From positions 310,001 through 374,000 of the forward strand of contig NZ_LRPC01000028.1 of NCBI RefSeq assembly GCF_001592965.1: 64,000 bases of DNA, read 5' to 3'. Every line of letters begins with the position of its first letter. Position 1 is the first letter of the stretch. This DNA is from Roseivirga spongicola. Its GTDB lineage: Bacteria; Bacteroidota; Bacteroidia; Cytophagales; Cyclobacteriaceae. The notes below the pieces were generated by a model. It was not told where the DNA came from. It saw only the letters and a list, made by a program, of their open reading frames with translations, and did not search any database. The position numbers were made by a program, and so were the translations under genes. Positions 9,059-17,941 of the stretch are shown here, in pieces.

Positions 9059-10577
9059 TTACGTAGAAGTGCTTATCGGTTTGATAGTTTTTTTATCAGG
9101 GTGCTCTGTAGTTATTGCAGTTATGCCTAATGAATGTTTTTTTTATGGAAATGCTGACGTTGATCTAAGTCCGGTGGGGATGGCTTTGAGTAAAGCGTAT
9201 TTTAATTATTTTGACCTTATCAACTTCAAAAATCAAGGATATATAAATAATGGTGAGTTTCATTTTTATAGAAATTGGCCACCTTTGCACTTTTGGCTTC
9301 TAAGTAAATGGTATGGGATAGTGGGGGTAGAATCAATACAAGCTGCTAGATACTTCTCTGTAATTATTTATGGGATTACCAGTTTGTTTTTCTATTGGTT
9401 ACTTGTTAAAAAACATAGATTATCAATAAGGGTCTCCCTAATTTCCTCGATTGTCTTTATGCTTTTACCTGTTAATCTAGAGTCGTCTTATTACATATAT
9501 TCAGACATCTGGGTTAATCTTTTCTGGCTACTAGCAATTTTACTTCTTGCCAATCCTAAGAAACTCTACTTTGGAGTTTTTGCGGTTGTCTGTGTTATAG
9601 GCTTTTTCTTTCATTGGTTTATCATATTTCTTTTGCCGGCATATATCACTTATCATATTCTTTCTAAAGTGCGGCATGGTAAGGTTAACAGGTTCTTTAT
9701 TTTTTCTTTTTTTTTTATAGTAATCCTTAGTCTTGTTTTTCTCCATTCGATTTCAACAGATAGTACGCTTATTCTTGCATTAGAAGAGCATTCGACACTA
9801 GGCCTGTTTAACGGAAATGCTCCTTATTTATGGATGGGAACCAAACAGATGGTGCTTTTGTTTTTTAGTGTTTTTGTGTTGTTTTTTTTAAAAAGGCAGT
9901 TTTCAAAACTTTCACTCAAATCACTTATCGGATTATTAAAGACTGAGCAATACAGTGGACTTTGGTATTCATTCAGTTTAATCATAATAGCTCTTCTCAT
10001 ACTATTAGTATTCATGTTGCAGTGGTTTGTTGTTCACAGACACGCCTTTATGTTTTTATCTGTTCCTTTGGGCTTATGTTTTGCATATTTTCTATCAATT
10101 ATTGAAGAGAGATCATCAGGAAGTATAATCTTGTTAGGACTAAGTTCTATCATCATATGTGTAGCTCAGTATTTGATATTGTATGGTGTGACTTACTATA
10201 GGCATGGTAAGATTCAAGTTCAAGATGAGAACATCTCAGAGTTTATTGTTCAGAGAAAACCATCCAAATCACTTAAGTCGAATATATTTTTTAATATTAA
10301 TTCAAGTATTAATAATAGAAGAAGAATAAACAAGTTTGCAATTAGAGAAAGAACCGACTCGTATATTTTTGAACTAGACTCATTGTTATTTGTGGATAGA
10401 TTGGATGAACAAATGGTTTTGAGTATTCAAAAGCTTAAAGCCTTAAATGCACTTGGTGCTGATGAGTCTTCTGCGTTCTTGATTACTGAAAGATTAGTGG
10501 ATTACGGAGATTTACGGTTGATCGATTCAGCAGTCTATAACAATATTATAGTCTATCAACTGGATGTAGAAAGGTGA
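9039..10577 (+). CDS. Multispanning membrane glycosyltransferase, GT39/ArnT-like (GT-C fold)
   Basis: 512 aa with about 10 hydrophobic segments and a C-terminal soluble tail (about 380-512). The first loop has [16 protein letters not shown] followed by [11 protein letters not shown], the pattern in which GT39 enzymes carry their PPL/acceptor motif. GT-C enzymes use polyprenyl-phosphate sugars on the periplasmic side. Here it could add a sugar to the exported glycan or a lipid. It starts inside the end of the preceding gene (20-bp overlap). The DNA is very A+T-rich with long T tracts. Family assignment is from motif pattern only. Confidence 0.65.
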   Translation: MKNWKPSYVEVLIGLIVFLSGCSVVIAVMPNECFFYGNADVDLSPVGMALSKAYFNYFDLINFKNQGYINNGEFHFYRNWPPLHFWLLSKWYGIVGVESIQAARYFSVIIYGITSLFFYWLLVKKHRLSIRVSLISSIVFMLLPVNLESSYYIYSDIWVNLFWLLAILLLANPKKLYFGVFAVVCVIGFFFHWFIIFLLPAYITYHILSKVRHGKVNRFFIFSFFFIVILSLVFLHSISTDSTLILALEEHSTLGLFNGNAPYLWMGTKQMVLLFFSVFVLFFLKRQFSKLSLKSLIGLLKTEQYSGLWYSFSLIIIALLILLVFMLQWFVVHRHAFMFLSVPLGLCFAYFLSIIEERSSGSIILLGLSSIIICVAQYLILYGVTYYRHGKIQVQDENISEFIVQRKPSKSLKSNIFFNINSSINNRRRINKFAIRERTDSYIFELDSLLFVDRLDEQMVLSIQKLKALNALGADESSAFLITERLVDYGDLRLIDSAVYNNIIVYQLDVER

Positions 10578-10581
10578 AGGA

Positions 10582-11448
10582 GTGTTAGTATCAATTATAA
10601 TTCCTACATATAACAGGCCTGACCAATTAAACCGATGTTTGACAGCTCTGTTGAACCAAAGCTACTCAGGTGCTTGGGAGGTAATAGTGGTCGATGATGG
10701 AGGAGAGTTTCCGTTGAAAAGTATTGAAGAGTTCTTCCAACCAGATTTGCGCTGTAGTTTTTTACATCAAGAAAATTCAGGACCTGCTAAAGCAAGAAAT
10801 TATGGTGTTGCTATGGCTAAGGGTGAGTTTATAGCCTTTTTAGATGATGATTGTGAGCCAGAAGAAGACTGGTTGGAGCATTTAATGAATGCAGCCAAAG
10901 AGGGTGTAATGGTTGGGGGTAAAACGCAGAACAAATTGGGTAGGAATCTGTATTCAGATGCCAGTCAAAGTCTTGTTTCTTACTTATATGAATACTTTAG
11001 AGAAACACCTTGGTACTTTTTTACATCTAATAATTTACTGGTCGATAGAAAGACCTTTTTGGCGGTGGGAGGGTTTGATACACACTTCCGAACCTCTGCT
11101 GGGGAAGACCGGGCCTTCTGCGCCAAATGGTTGGCCAGAGGTTTTCAAATGAAATATGAGCAGAAGGCAATTATTGATCATGCGCATGGATTGGGCTTCT
11201 TCTCTTTTTGGAGGTTGCACAGAAAGTATGGAGAGGCAATTGACCAATATAGAGAGGTGCTAACTGAACATGATGTGCCGCCAATGCCGTTTAGGGCTCA
11301 ATTTTATTGGGGCTTATTGAAATGGCCATTTGTGTTCGCGCAATTAAGCTTTTCCAAAAGAATAGCTACCTCCATTCTTTTCAGTATTTCACAATTGGCC
11401 ACATTTACAGCCTTTATTAAAACTCGTTTTGGTTCTGAGAGCAAATGA
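10582..11448 (+). CDS. GT2-family glycosyltransferase
   Basis: 288 aa, GTG start. It begins VSIIIPTYNRPDQL, carries GPAKARNYGVA, the metal-binding FLDDDCEPEEDW, and SAGEDRAFCAKW in the acceptor region, a complete GT-A enzyme. No convincing membrane helix is seen, so it is probably a peripheral cytoplasmic enzyme adding a sugar to the lipid-linked glycan. It is 4 bp after the GT39-like gene and overlaps the next gene by 4 bp (ATGA). Confidence 0.85.
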   Translation: MLVSIIIPTYNRPDQLNRCLTALLNQSYSGAWEVIVVDDGGEFPLKSIEEFFQPDLRCSFLHQENSGPAKARNYGVAMAKGEFIAFLDDDCEPEEDWLEHLMNAAKEGVMVGGKTQNKLGRNLYSDASQSLVSYLYEYFRETPWYFFTSNNLLVDRKTFLAVGGFDTHFRTSAGEDRAFCAKWLARGFQMKYEQKAIIDHAHGLGFFSFWRLHRKYGEAIDQYREVLTEHDVPPMPFRAQFYWGLLKWPFVFAQLSFSKRIATSILFSISQLATFTAFIKTRFGSESK

Positions 11449-13889
11449 ATACCCTAAATAAACATAGAGGCCTCATATTTATATTTGCTCAGCTTGTAAT
11501 TGTAGCTGGCTTTCTATGGCATTTCAATATTGAAGAGGCATTTAATCTTCCACGAATATTTCCTGTTTTTATACTCATAATTTTGTTGAATGCGGTAATT
11601 CCTCTTAAACGGAGGAGACTCTTCAGTACCCTGTCTACCGCGGGAGTTTTATTCCTAATTCTTCCTCCGTTAGAGGCTATATTGTTACTGGTGTTTTCAG
11701 TAGGAATTCTTGCTCTTTGTAATCTAACTCTAGATATAAGATGGAAGAAGGTAATGCTGATATCCATCGCGGTTTGTTTTGCATTGGTTGTAGGTGGTGT
11801 TTGGCGAGTACCTTGGCTAGGCTCCTCAATGCTGGTGATCCTTTCTAGTATGTTCATGTTCAGGTTGATACTGTTTCTTTATGAGATGAAATATCAGAGA
11901 ACTAAGCTTTCGTTTACGGATCAGTTAGGGTATTTCTTACTTCTTCCAAACCTTATTTTTCCTCTATTTCCTGTAGTTGATTACAAGCTTTATCAAAGTA
12001 ATTACTATCAGAGAGATGAATTGGAAATATATAAGAGGGGAGCTGGTTTAGTAGCGAAAGGAGTATTTCACCTATTCGTATACAGAATAATATACTCCTA
12101 TTTATTGCCAGAGATTTCTGAACTTACTACTCAGGTTAATTTGCTTAAATACCTCGTGTTTTCTTATTTATTGACAATCAGACTTTCAGGTATTTTTCAT
12201 TTTTCTGTTGGTGTGTTATGCCTTTTGGGCTATGATTTACCAGATATTTTTAAGAACCATTTTGCTGCTTCCGGCTTTGGTGATTTATGGAGAAGAATCA
12301 ACATTTATTGGAAAGACTTTATTGTCAAGGTTTACTTCAATCCACTGTATTTTAGGCTAAAGAAGTACGGAACTAAAGTGGCTATTTTTTGGGTGACTCT
12401 ACTATCATTTGCTATCACTCTGCTTCTTCATGATTATCAGTTTTTCTGGCTGACGGGTGTTTTTGATGTAGATGTTACCGATGTGATATTTTGGGGCTTC
12501 TTTGGCTTTACTATAGCCTTCGGTACAATTCTTTCATCAAAAAGAGCTTTAGAGAAGAGTGTTGCTAGTAAAGCTTTTGATGCTGCTCTAAAAATCTTGG
12601 GTACCTTTTTAATAATGTCCGTTCTCTGGTCTATTTGGTCCAGCGAAAGCTTATCAAGCTGGTGGTGGTTAATTAGAAATTCATGGTCCAGTCAGACTAG
12701 TGAGATACTAGAACTACTTTTGGTTCTAGTTGTGCCGCTACTTGCCTTATGGGTATCGAATTACTTTCTCCTTCGAAAAAACAATAAAGTAATTTCCGAT
12801 ATAATCATGCCCAACTTGTTTTGGCCAATAGCGATGTTAACCTTAGTATTAGTTTTTAATACTGCTACTTTGAAAGGGTTTTGGAATGAAAGGCTTGAAG
12901 GGAAAAATATACAGGCTCTATTTCACTTCACCCTAAACCCTGATGATAGAGAGGTACAGTTGGCAGGGTATTATGACAATATGTTAGATAATCATAGTCT
13001 GATGAGCCCTATTATCAACGGTAATAATGACTATATAATGTCTGAGTTGTTTAGACAGGAAATCTATGGCAAAAAGGTCTTGCTAAAAACTAACGATGCT
13101 AGATATACAAATTTAGCCGCTTCTAAAACAACTGATGTTACAGGAATAGAAATTGATATTAATCAATGGGGAATGAGGGATGATGATATTGAGAAAACCC
13201 CAATTGATAATAAGTATCGCATAGCACTTGCAGGAGGGTCTGTCGAAATGGGCTGGATGATTCCCAAAGAGCAGAGGTTTGACGATCTAATAGAGTTGGA
13301 GCTAAAAAGCAAAGGATACAATTTCGATATTCTAAATTTTTCTGTGCCTGGACGTCTATTTATCAACTCAGCGTATACCGCTAAAGAAGAGATTTTGGAC
13401 TTTAACCCAGACGTTTTGCTAATGTTTTACCATCCTCACCTAGAATGGATTCACATAAAGAATCGTTTGAGCGGATATGATTTTTCTCTCGAATATGATG
13501 GTGCTATATACGATTTATATGAATCTTCAAATTTGTTAAGGACCAAAGGAAAATCATTAGATAAGCTATTAGATTCGAGAAAGGAAGGGATTTTAAATAA
13601 GATTTTTTTTGAGGTTAAGAAAGCTTGTGACCAGTCGGGAGTAGAACTTTTGATAGTAAATATGCCTGTATTTTCTGAGTACCAATGGGAGGAAAATGAT
13701 TTAGACCTGATGATTGCGGAGGAGTTGGGTATTAATGTCCTAGATATTTCTCAAGCATTACATCCAAATGAAGCAGCCGATTATACTCTAGATTTTGGAG
13801 GGCATCCAAACGTAAAGGGGCATCAATTAATTTTTGATAATCTTTATCCATATCTGCATGATTTGGTTAAGAAAAATGCGAGTAAATAA
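11445..13889 (+). CDS. MBOAT acyltransferase fused to a C-terminal SGNH-like domain (DltB+DltD-like)
   Basis: 814 aa. Residues 1 to about 500 form a polytopic MBOAT region: RRINIYWKDF at 283-292 followed by the conserved membrane His329 in LLHDYQFFW. Residues from about 590 onward form an SGNH/GDSL-like domain with Ser599 in LAGGSVEMG and His787 in DFGGHPN. MBOAT enzymes move acyl groups from cytoplasmic thioesters to extracytoplasmic acceptors; in the Dlt pathway a carrier-bound residue passes via DltB (MBOAT) to DltD (SGNH-like). The same operon supplies a carrier and an adenylation enzyme, so this protein is the best candidate for transferring the pyrrolyl group to the glycan. An O-acetylase is the alternative. 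Confidence 0.78.
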   Translation: MNTLNKHRGLIFIFAQLVIVAGFLWHFNIEEAFNLPRIFPVFILIILLNAVIPLKRRRLFSTLSTAGVLFLILPPLEAILLLVFSVGILALCNLTLDIRWKKVMLISIAVCFALVVGGVWRVPWLGSSMLVILSSMFMFRLILFLYEMKYQRTKLSFTDQLGYFLLLPNLIFPLFPVVDYKLYQSNYYQRDELEIYKRGAGLVAKGVFHLFVYRIIYSYLLPEISELTTQVNLLKYLVFSYLLTIRLSGIFHFSVGVLCLLGYDLPDIFKNHFAASGFGDLWRRINIYWKDFIVKVYFNPLYFRLKKYGTKVAIFWVTLLSFAITLLLHDYQFFWLTGVFDVDVTDVIFWGFFGFTIAFGTILSSKRALEKSVASKAFDAALKILGTFLIMSVLWSIWSSESLSSWWWLIRNSWSSQTSEILELLLVLVVPLLALWVSNYFLLRKNNKVISDIIMPNLFWPIAMLTLVLVFNTATLKGFWNERLEGKNIQALFHFTLNPDDREVQLAGYYDNMLDNHSLMSPIINGNNDYIMSELFRQEIYGKKVLLKTNDARYTNLAASKTTDVTGIEIDINQWGMRDDDIEKTPIDNKYRIALAGGSVEMGWMIPKEQRFDDLIELELKSKGYNFDILNFSVPGRLFINSAYTAKEEILDFNPDVLLMFYHPHLEWIHIKNRLSGYDFSLEYDGAIYDLYESSNLLRTKGKSLDKLLDSRKEGILNKIFFEVKKACDQSGVELLIVNMPVFSEYQWEENDLDLMIAEELGINVLDISQALHPNEAADYTLDFGGHPNVKGHQLIFDNLYPYLHDLVKKNASK

Positions 13890-13903
13890 AGAGTACTTTT
13901 ATT

Positions 13904-14746
13904 ATGGAAATAAGGAAAAGGTATATAGATCTCCTCAAAATGGCTCTTTTGAATGAGCATTATCTTGAAAATGAGTTAAGAATACAAGCCTTGGCTGAAG
14001 GTTGGGTACAGGGCAAGTCTTTACTCAACAGGAGAATCGCTTATGAGAAGCTTCATAATATTAAAAAGTATTATGCCTCCGAGTTCGAACTCATGAAAGA
14101 GAGGAGAAATGAAGGGAGGCACTTAGCTGAGGGGTCTCAACATTTGGTATATGCTCATACTATGATAGGAAGAAAAAGAATGGATAATATTCAGAGATGC
14201 TTTGAACAACTAATTTCAGAGAATATTCAAGGAGATTTAATTGAGTGCGGAGTATGGAATGGTGGTGCCACTATTTTTATGGCAGGTCTTCTTCAGGCTT
14301 ACCAAGAACATGATCGTAAGGTGTGGGTGGCAGATTCTTTTGATGGTGTTCCAGTCCCAGAATTGGAAGAAGACAAAGAGTTCGACATTAGCAAAAAGGT
14401 GTTTCCCGGGTTGGCAGTTGGGCTTGAAGAGGTGAAAAACAACTTTGATAAATATGATTTACTAAAGGAGAATGTTGAATTTTTACCTGGCCTTTTCTCC
14501 AGCACTTTGCCCAATGCACCTATAAATGAAATAGCCGTGCTCCGTCTCGATGGAGATCTTTACGAATCTACCATGGACTCTCTTAACGCTTTGTATGATA
14601 GGGTGGTTTCAGGTGGTTTTGTTATAGTGGATGATTATGGAGTGTTGCCTCCTTGTAAGAAAGCGGTTGACGAGTTTAGAGAAAAAAGAAATATTAGTAA
14701 TAGCTATCAATGGATAGATTGGTCTGGGATTTACTGGAGGAAATGA
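13904..14746 (+). CDS. TylF/MycF/NovP-family sugar O-methyltransferase
   Basis: 280 aa. SAM-binding DLIECGVWNGGATIFMAG, then VWVADSFDGVP, the metal-binding RLDGDLYESTMDSL and VDDYGVLPPCKKAVDEF are the TylF-family signature. Known members (TylF, MycF, NovP) are Mg-dependent enzymes that methylate hydroxyls of deoxysugars. An N-terminal extension of about 80 residues precedes the catalytic core. Its place next to glycosyltransferases and an exporter suggests methylation of a glycan sugar, perhaps as a capping step. Confidence 0.87.
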   Translation: MEIRKRYIDLLKMALLNEHYLENELRIQALAEGWVQGKSLLNRRIAYEKLHNIKKYYASEFELMKERRNEGRHLAEGSQHLVYAHTMIGRKRMDNIQRCFEQLISENIQGDLIECGVWNGGATIFMAGLLQAYQEHDRKVWVADSFDGVPVPELEEDKEFDISKKVFPGLAVGLEEVKNNFDKYDLLKENVEFLPGLFSSTLPNAPINEIAVLRLDGDLYESTMDSLNALYDRVVSGGFVIVDDYGVLPPCKKAVDEFREKRNISNSYQWIDWSGIYWRK

Positions 14747-14758
14747 AATTCTATTAAA

Positions 14759-15583
14759 GTGAAAAAGGAAGAGTTTTTAATTTCTAGTAAGCCTATTCTG
14801 TGGGAAGAGTTACGACTCATTTCTAAATATCGTAATGTTCTATATGTGCTAAGTTGGAGAAACCTCCGGCTACAGTATAATAGCTTTTGGTTGGGTTTAT
14901 TTTGGGGCGTGTTGAACCCAATGATAATGACAGCTATCTTCTTTTTTGTTCTTGGGAATAAGGTTGGTTCTGATTTAGAAAATTACATCCTCTACATCTA
15001 CTCAGGCTTTATTTTTTGGAACGTTTTGGCTGGAAGCACAGGTAGTTCTGCTAGCTGCTTTCAAGATAATTTTAGTTTAATTAAGAAGGTTTACTTTCCC
15101 CGATTTTTAATGCCATTTAGTCATGTGATTTCGAAATTACCAGACCTTGCAATTTCTTTTATGGCGCTTCTTTTTGCATTGTTGTACTTTAATCTTGATG
15201 TTAATATTTATCAGTTTGCATTTTTCACTCTTCTGTCAATTATTGATCTAGTACTTTTTGGGGTAGGATTATGTCTAATTGCTTCTGTGTTAACTGTTCG
15301 GTTTAAGGGGTTTTCTGTAATTCAACCGCTATTGACGCAGGCTTTCTTTTTTGTTTCTCCAATCATTTTTGACATTAATTTGACCATTGAAAATAGCTTG
15401 GTGAGAGCATTAATTAGGCTGAATGTTTTTACGGGGATTTTGGAGATTTTTAGATTTGGTATTTTTAATCACAGTATTTCAACGCATATAGTTGTAATCT
15501 ACTCAGTATGTGCATTTCTCATATGCATATGCGGTTTAGTGCTTTTTAATTATGAGGATGTAACTCTTTCGGATAAAATTTAG
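14759..15583 (+). CDS. ABC-2-type polysaccharide exporter permease (Wzm/TagG-like)
   Basis: 274 aa, GTG start, about six membrane segments. The amphipathic entry RNVLYVLSWRNLRLQY followed by WLGLFWGVLNPM is typical of Wzm/TagG permeases. It pairs with the ATPase gene 5 bp downstream and would carry the lipid-linked glycan across the inner membrane. Its presence places this island in the ABC-transporter-dependent pathway, unlike the Wzx/Wzy cluster at 32-47 kb. Confidence 0.9.
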   Translation: MKKEEFLISSKPILWEELRLISKYRNVLYVLSWRNLRLQYNSFWLGLFWGVLNPMIMTAIFFFVLGNKVGSDLENYILYIYSGFIFWNVLAGSTGSSASCFQDNFSLIKKVYFPRFLMPFSHVISKLPDLAISFMALLFALLYFNLDVNIYQFAFFTLLSIIDLVLFGVGLCLIASVLTVRFKGFSVIQPLLTQAFFFVSPIIFDINLTIENSLVRALIRLNVFTGILEIFRFGIFNHSISTHIVVIYSVCAFLICICGLVLFNYEDVTLSDKI

Positions 15584-15588
15584 ATAGT

Positions 15589-16272
15589 ATGGTACAGGCC
15601 TGCAATATCAGCAAACACTACTTTAAACACTATAATCTGTTGCACGCTAAAGATGGGTTTTATGCGTTAAGAGATATTTCATTTACCGTACATGCGGGAG
15701 ATCATGTCGCTCTAATTGGTGATAATGGATCTGGAAAGTCTACACTCTTGAAAATCCTTAGTCGTGTCACTCGACCATCAGAAGGAAACTTAAGAGTAAG
15801 TGGTCGCCTTGTTTCCATGCTTGAATTAGGAGCAGGATTTCACCCGGATTTAACCGGTGAGGAAAATGTTTATTTCTTAGGTGGTCTTATGGGCCTATCT
15901 AGGACTGAAATTAACTCAAAATTGCACGAGATTATTCGCTTTTCCGAAATGCAAGACTTTATGAGTATGAAGGTTAAGAGTTATTCAAACGGTATGATTA
16001 TACGTTTGGCACTTGGTGTTGCTTTGACAAATAAACCTAAAGTCATATTGGCTGATGAAGTATTTTCAGTATTGGATAAAGGATTTAAGATTAAGTGTAT
16101 TGAAAAAATTGAACGTATAAAGAATGAAGGTGTTGCAATAATCTTGGCAGATCACGATTTTGAGTCATTGCGTTCTGTTTGTAATAAGGCGATTTGGTTG
16201 CGAAAAGGAGAGATATTTAAAACCGGAGAAATCGACTCAATTTTGAGTGAATACGAAGCTTCTAAAAGATAA
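15589..16272 (+). CDS. ABC polysaccharide exporter ATPase (Wzt/TagH-like), no C-terminal glycan-binding domain
   Basis: 227 aa. Walker A GDNGSGKST, the Q-loop region with GAGFHPDLTGEENV, signature YSNGMIIRLALG and Walker B VILADEVFSVLD, then the switch His in DHDFESL. The GAGFHPDLTG segment is typical of Wzt/TagH. The protein ends after the nucleotide-binding domain, so it lacks the C-terminal carbohydrate-binding module used by O9a-type Wzt to recognise capped chains. It ends the plus-strand operon, 1 bp from the end of the convergent operon. Confidence 0.9.
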   Translation: MVQACNISKHYFKHYNLLHAKDGFYALRDISFTVHAGDHVALIGDNGSGKSTLLKILSRVTRPSEGNLRVSGRLVSMLELGAGFHPDLTGEENVYFLGGLMGLSRTEINSKLHEIIRFSEMQDFMSMKVKSYSNGMIIRLALGVALTNKPKVILADEVFSVLDKGFKIKCIEKIERIKNEGVAIILADHDFESLRSVCNKAIWLRKGEIFKTGEIDSILSEYEASKR

Positions 16273-16273
16273 G

Positions 16274-16909
16274 TTACTTAACTAGAACACCTAAACCTCC
16301 CCAACTACCCCAGCCTCTATCGTCATATTCTGGGTCAATGATTTCTACAACAGAGTGTTGTTGTTTCAATTCGTTCCAAAACTTATCGACCTGACAATCT
16401 TTTACCTGATCGTGATGCGCAATATCATGTAAAACAATTAGCCCACCGTTTTTTACATATTTGGAATACCTGTTATAGTCGTCCTTAACACCTTCATAGG
16501 TATGATCACCATCGATAAAAAGTAGGTCCAACTCTTTTTCATTCAAGACTTCACATAATTTAGATTCGGTTTTTGGAGAATGAGAGTTTTTACGAATGAG
16601 GCTTACGGTTTGATTTGGTTTCTTGTAACCTAAAAGAAGTTTTTCATTATATGTTCGACCATTATTGAATCTGCCTAAGGGTAGATCTATGCTGGTTAAC
16701 TGAGCTGTTGAAGAAGCAAGTTGACACCATAGCCAAAATGTTCCGCCACTAGCCGATCCAATTTCCAAAACGTTGTTTAGTTTTGGCTTTTGTTTGAGTA
16801 AATCAACTAGCTGAGTCAGTTCTTTATTCTTTTGAACTGCTCCGTAGAAGATACTTAGTTCAGCTAATTTTTCTGATGTCATAGTTGAAATTCGCCTATT
16901 ATGATTCAT
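16274..16909 (-). CDS. Class I SAM methyltransferase (CmcI/Methyltransf_24-like)
   Basis: 211 aa. The SAM motif is NVLEIGSASGGTFWLW. LLFIDGDHTYEGVKDDY and GGLIVLHDIAHHD carry acidic and histidine residues that could bind a metal, as in CmcI/rhamnosyl O-methyltransferases. It is the last gene of the minus-strand island operon; its start overlaps the previous stop by 1 bp. A sugar O-methyltransferase acting on the island glycan is the likely role, the second one in the island beside the TylF-type enzyme. Confidence 0.78.
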   Translation of the reverse strand: MNHNRRISTMTSEKLAELSIFYGAVQKNKELTQLVDLLKQKPKLNNVLEIGSASGGTFWLWCQLASSTAQLTSIDLPLGRFNNGRTYNEKLLLGYKKPNQTVSLIRKNSHSPKTESKLCEVLNEKELDLLFIDGDHTYEGVKDDYNRYSKYVKNGGLIVLHDIAHHDQVKDCQVDKFWNELKQQHSVVEIIDPEYDDRGWGSWGGLGVLVK

Positions 16910-17928
16910 TATTGATTTGACTGAGGATTGTCACTGCCTAGTCTCTTAACAATTCTTTCCGCCCACTCCGTATGGACGCTTTGAACTGGGTGTCCATCGT
17001 TTTCAATGGTGTTTTCATGAGACAGCGGCACATTACAATCTATATAGGGGATGTCGTTGTGTTGAAAAAAAGAGGTGAGATTGTCTATTTCTTTAGGCTC
17101 CTCGTACAAGATTGCTACTTGAAAATCTATATCATAGGTTTGACACAATTCCTGCATTTTTAAAACAAGCTTTTCAAAAATACCATTTGCATGCTCCACT
17201 CTCTTTTTAGACTGAAAGTTTAAATATGCTACCTGTAAGCTGTAAACAGACACAAGGTGTTTAGCAAGAGGGATTTGATATACTTCAAATGGATCATGTC
17301 TTAAAAGTTCTCCTGAAGCATTCATAGTAACATAGGGGACTTTCACATGTTGAGTGCCTCTTATGTCGTGCATAAGCATTGCCCAATTGCCTTCTGCAAC
17401 ATTTCTTAATTTGTGATGAGCTATATACCCATAGATAACCTGTTTTGGACGATTGCCATTTTTTAACTCATTTTCTAGTACCAAAAGTGACTGATAAGTG
17501 CCATAGGCTCCAACAGCCTTATTTTTTATTTTGAGGTTCTTTACTTCATTCTGAACTTTCCAAGCTACATGTTCTTGGTTGCTTAGACCCCAGCCAAAAG
17601 TGAATGAGCCACCTATAAACAGTAATTCATCTTTGTATTCAACAGTGTTTGTGCTTGTTTTTCTGCTTCCATCATTCGCGATAGTGATATTCACACTATC
17701 TAGAGATGCTGAGTTAGGGGGCAATAGAAATTCTCCCGGAATGTGCTTCCACCCTAATTGCTCATCTAACTGCATTATTGGCTTTTTTCGGACAGGTCTG
17801 GCAGGAGGAAGCTGGTGACCTTTTAATCGTAGAATACATTCTAACAATAACAGTGTGAGAATCACAATTGAAATGAATTGAAGTGTTCTCTTGAAGGCTT
17901 GTTGAATAATATGGTGGCGCTTTGGCAT
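16909..17928 (-). CDS. Membrane-anchored SGNH/GDSL-like protein
   Basis: 339 aa. One N-terminal membrane helix (about 15-33), then an extracytoplasmic domain with FIGGSFTFGWG (Ser108 as nucleophile) and a C-terminal DGHP motif as the Asp/His pair. Such proteins act in glycan O-acylation or deacylation, like DltD or AlgJ/AlgX. It could be an esterase or acyl relay for the decorations on the island glycan, separate from the SGNH domain fused to the MBOAT at 11445. Catalysis has not been shown for this branch. Confidence 0.7.
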   Translation of the reverse strand: MPKRHHIIQQAFKRTLQFISIVILTLLLLECILRLKGHQLPPARPVRKKPIMQLDEQLGWKHIPGEFLLPPNSASLDSVNITIANDGSRKTSTNTVEYKDELLFIGGSFTFGWGLSNQEHVAWKVQNEVKNLKIKNKAVGAYGTYQSLLVLENELKNGNRPKQVIYGYIAHHKLRNVAEGNWAMLMHDIRGTQHVKVPYVTMNASGELLRHDPFEVYQIPLAKHLVSVYSLQVAYLNFQSKKRVEHANGIFEKLVLKMQELCQTYDIDFQVAILYEEPKEIDNLTSFFQHNDIPYIDCNVPLSHENTIENDGHPVQSVHTEWAERIVKRLGSDNPQSNQ

Positions 17929-17941
17929 ATTTTCAGTTAGA

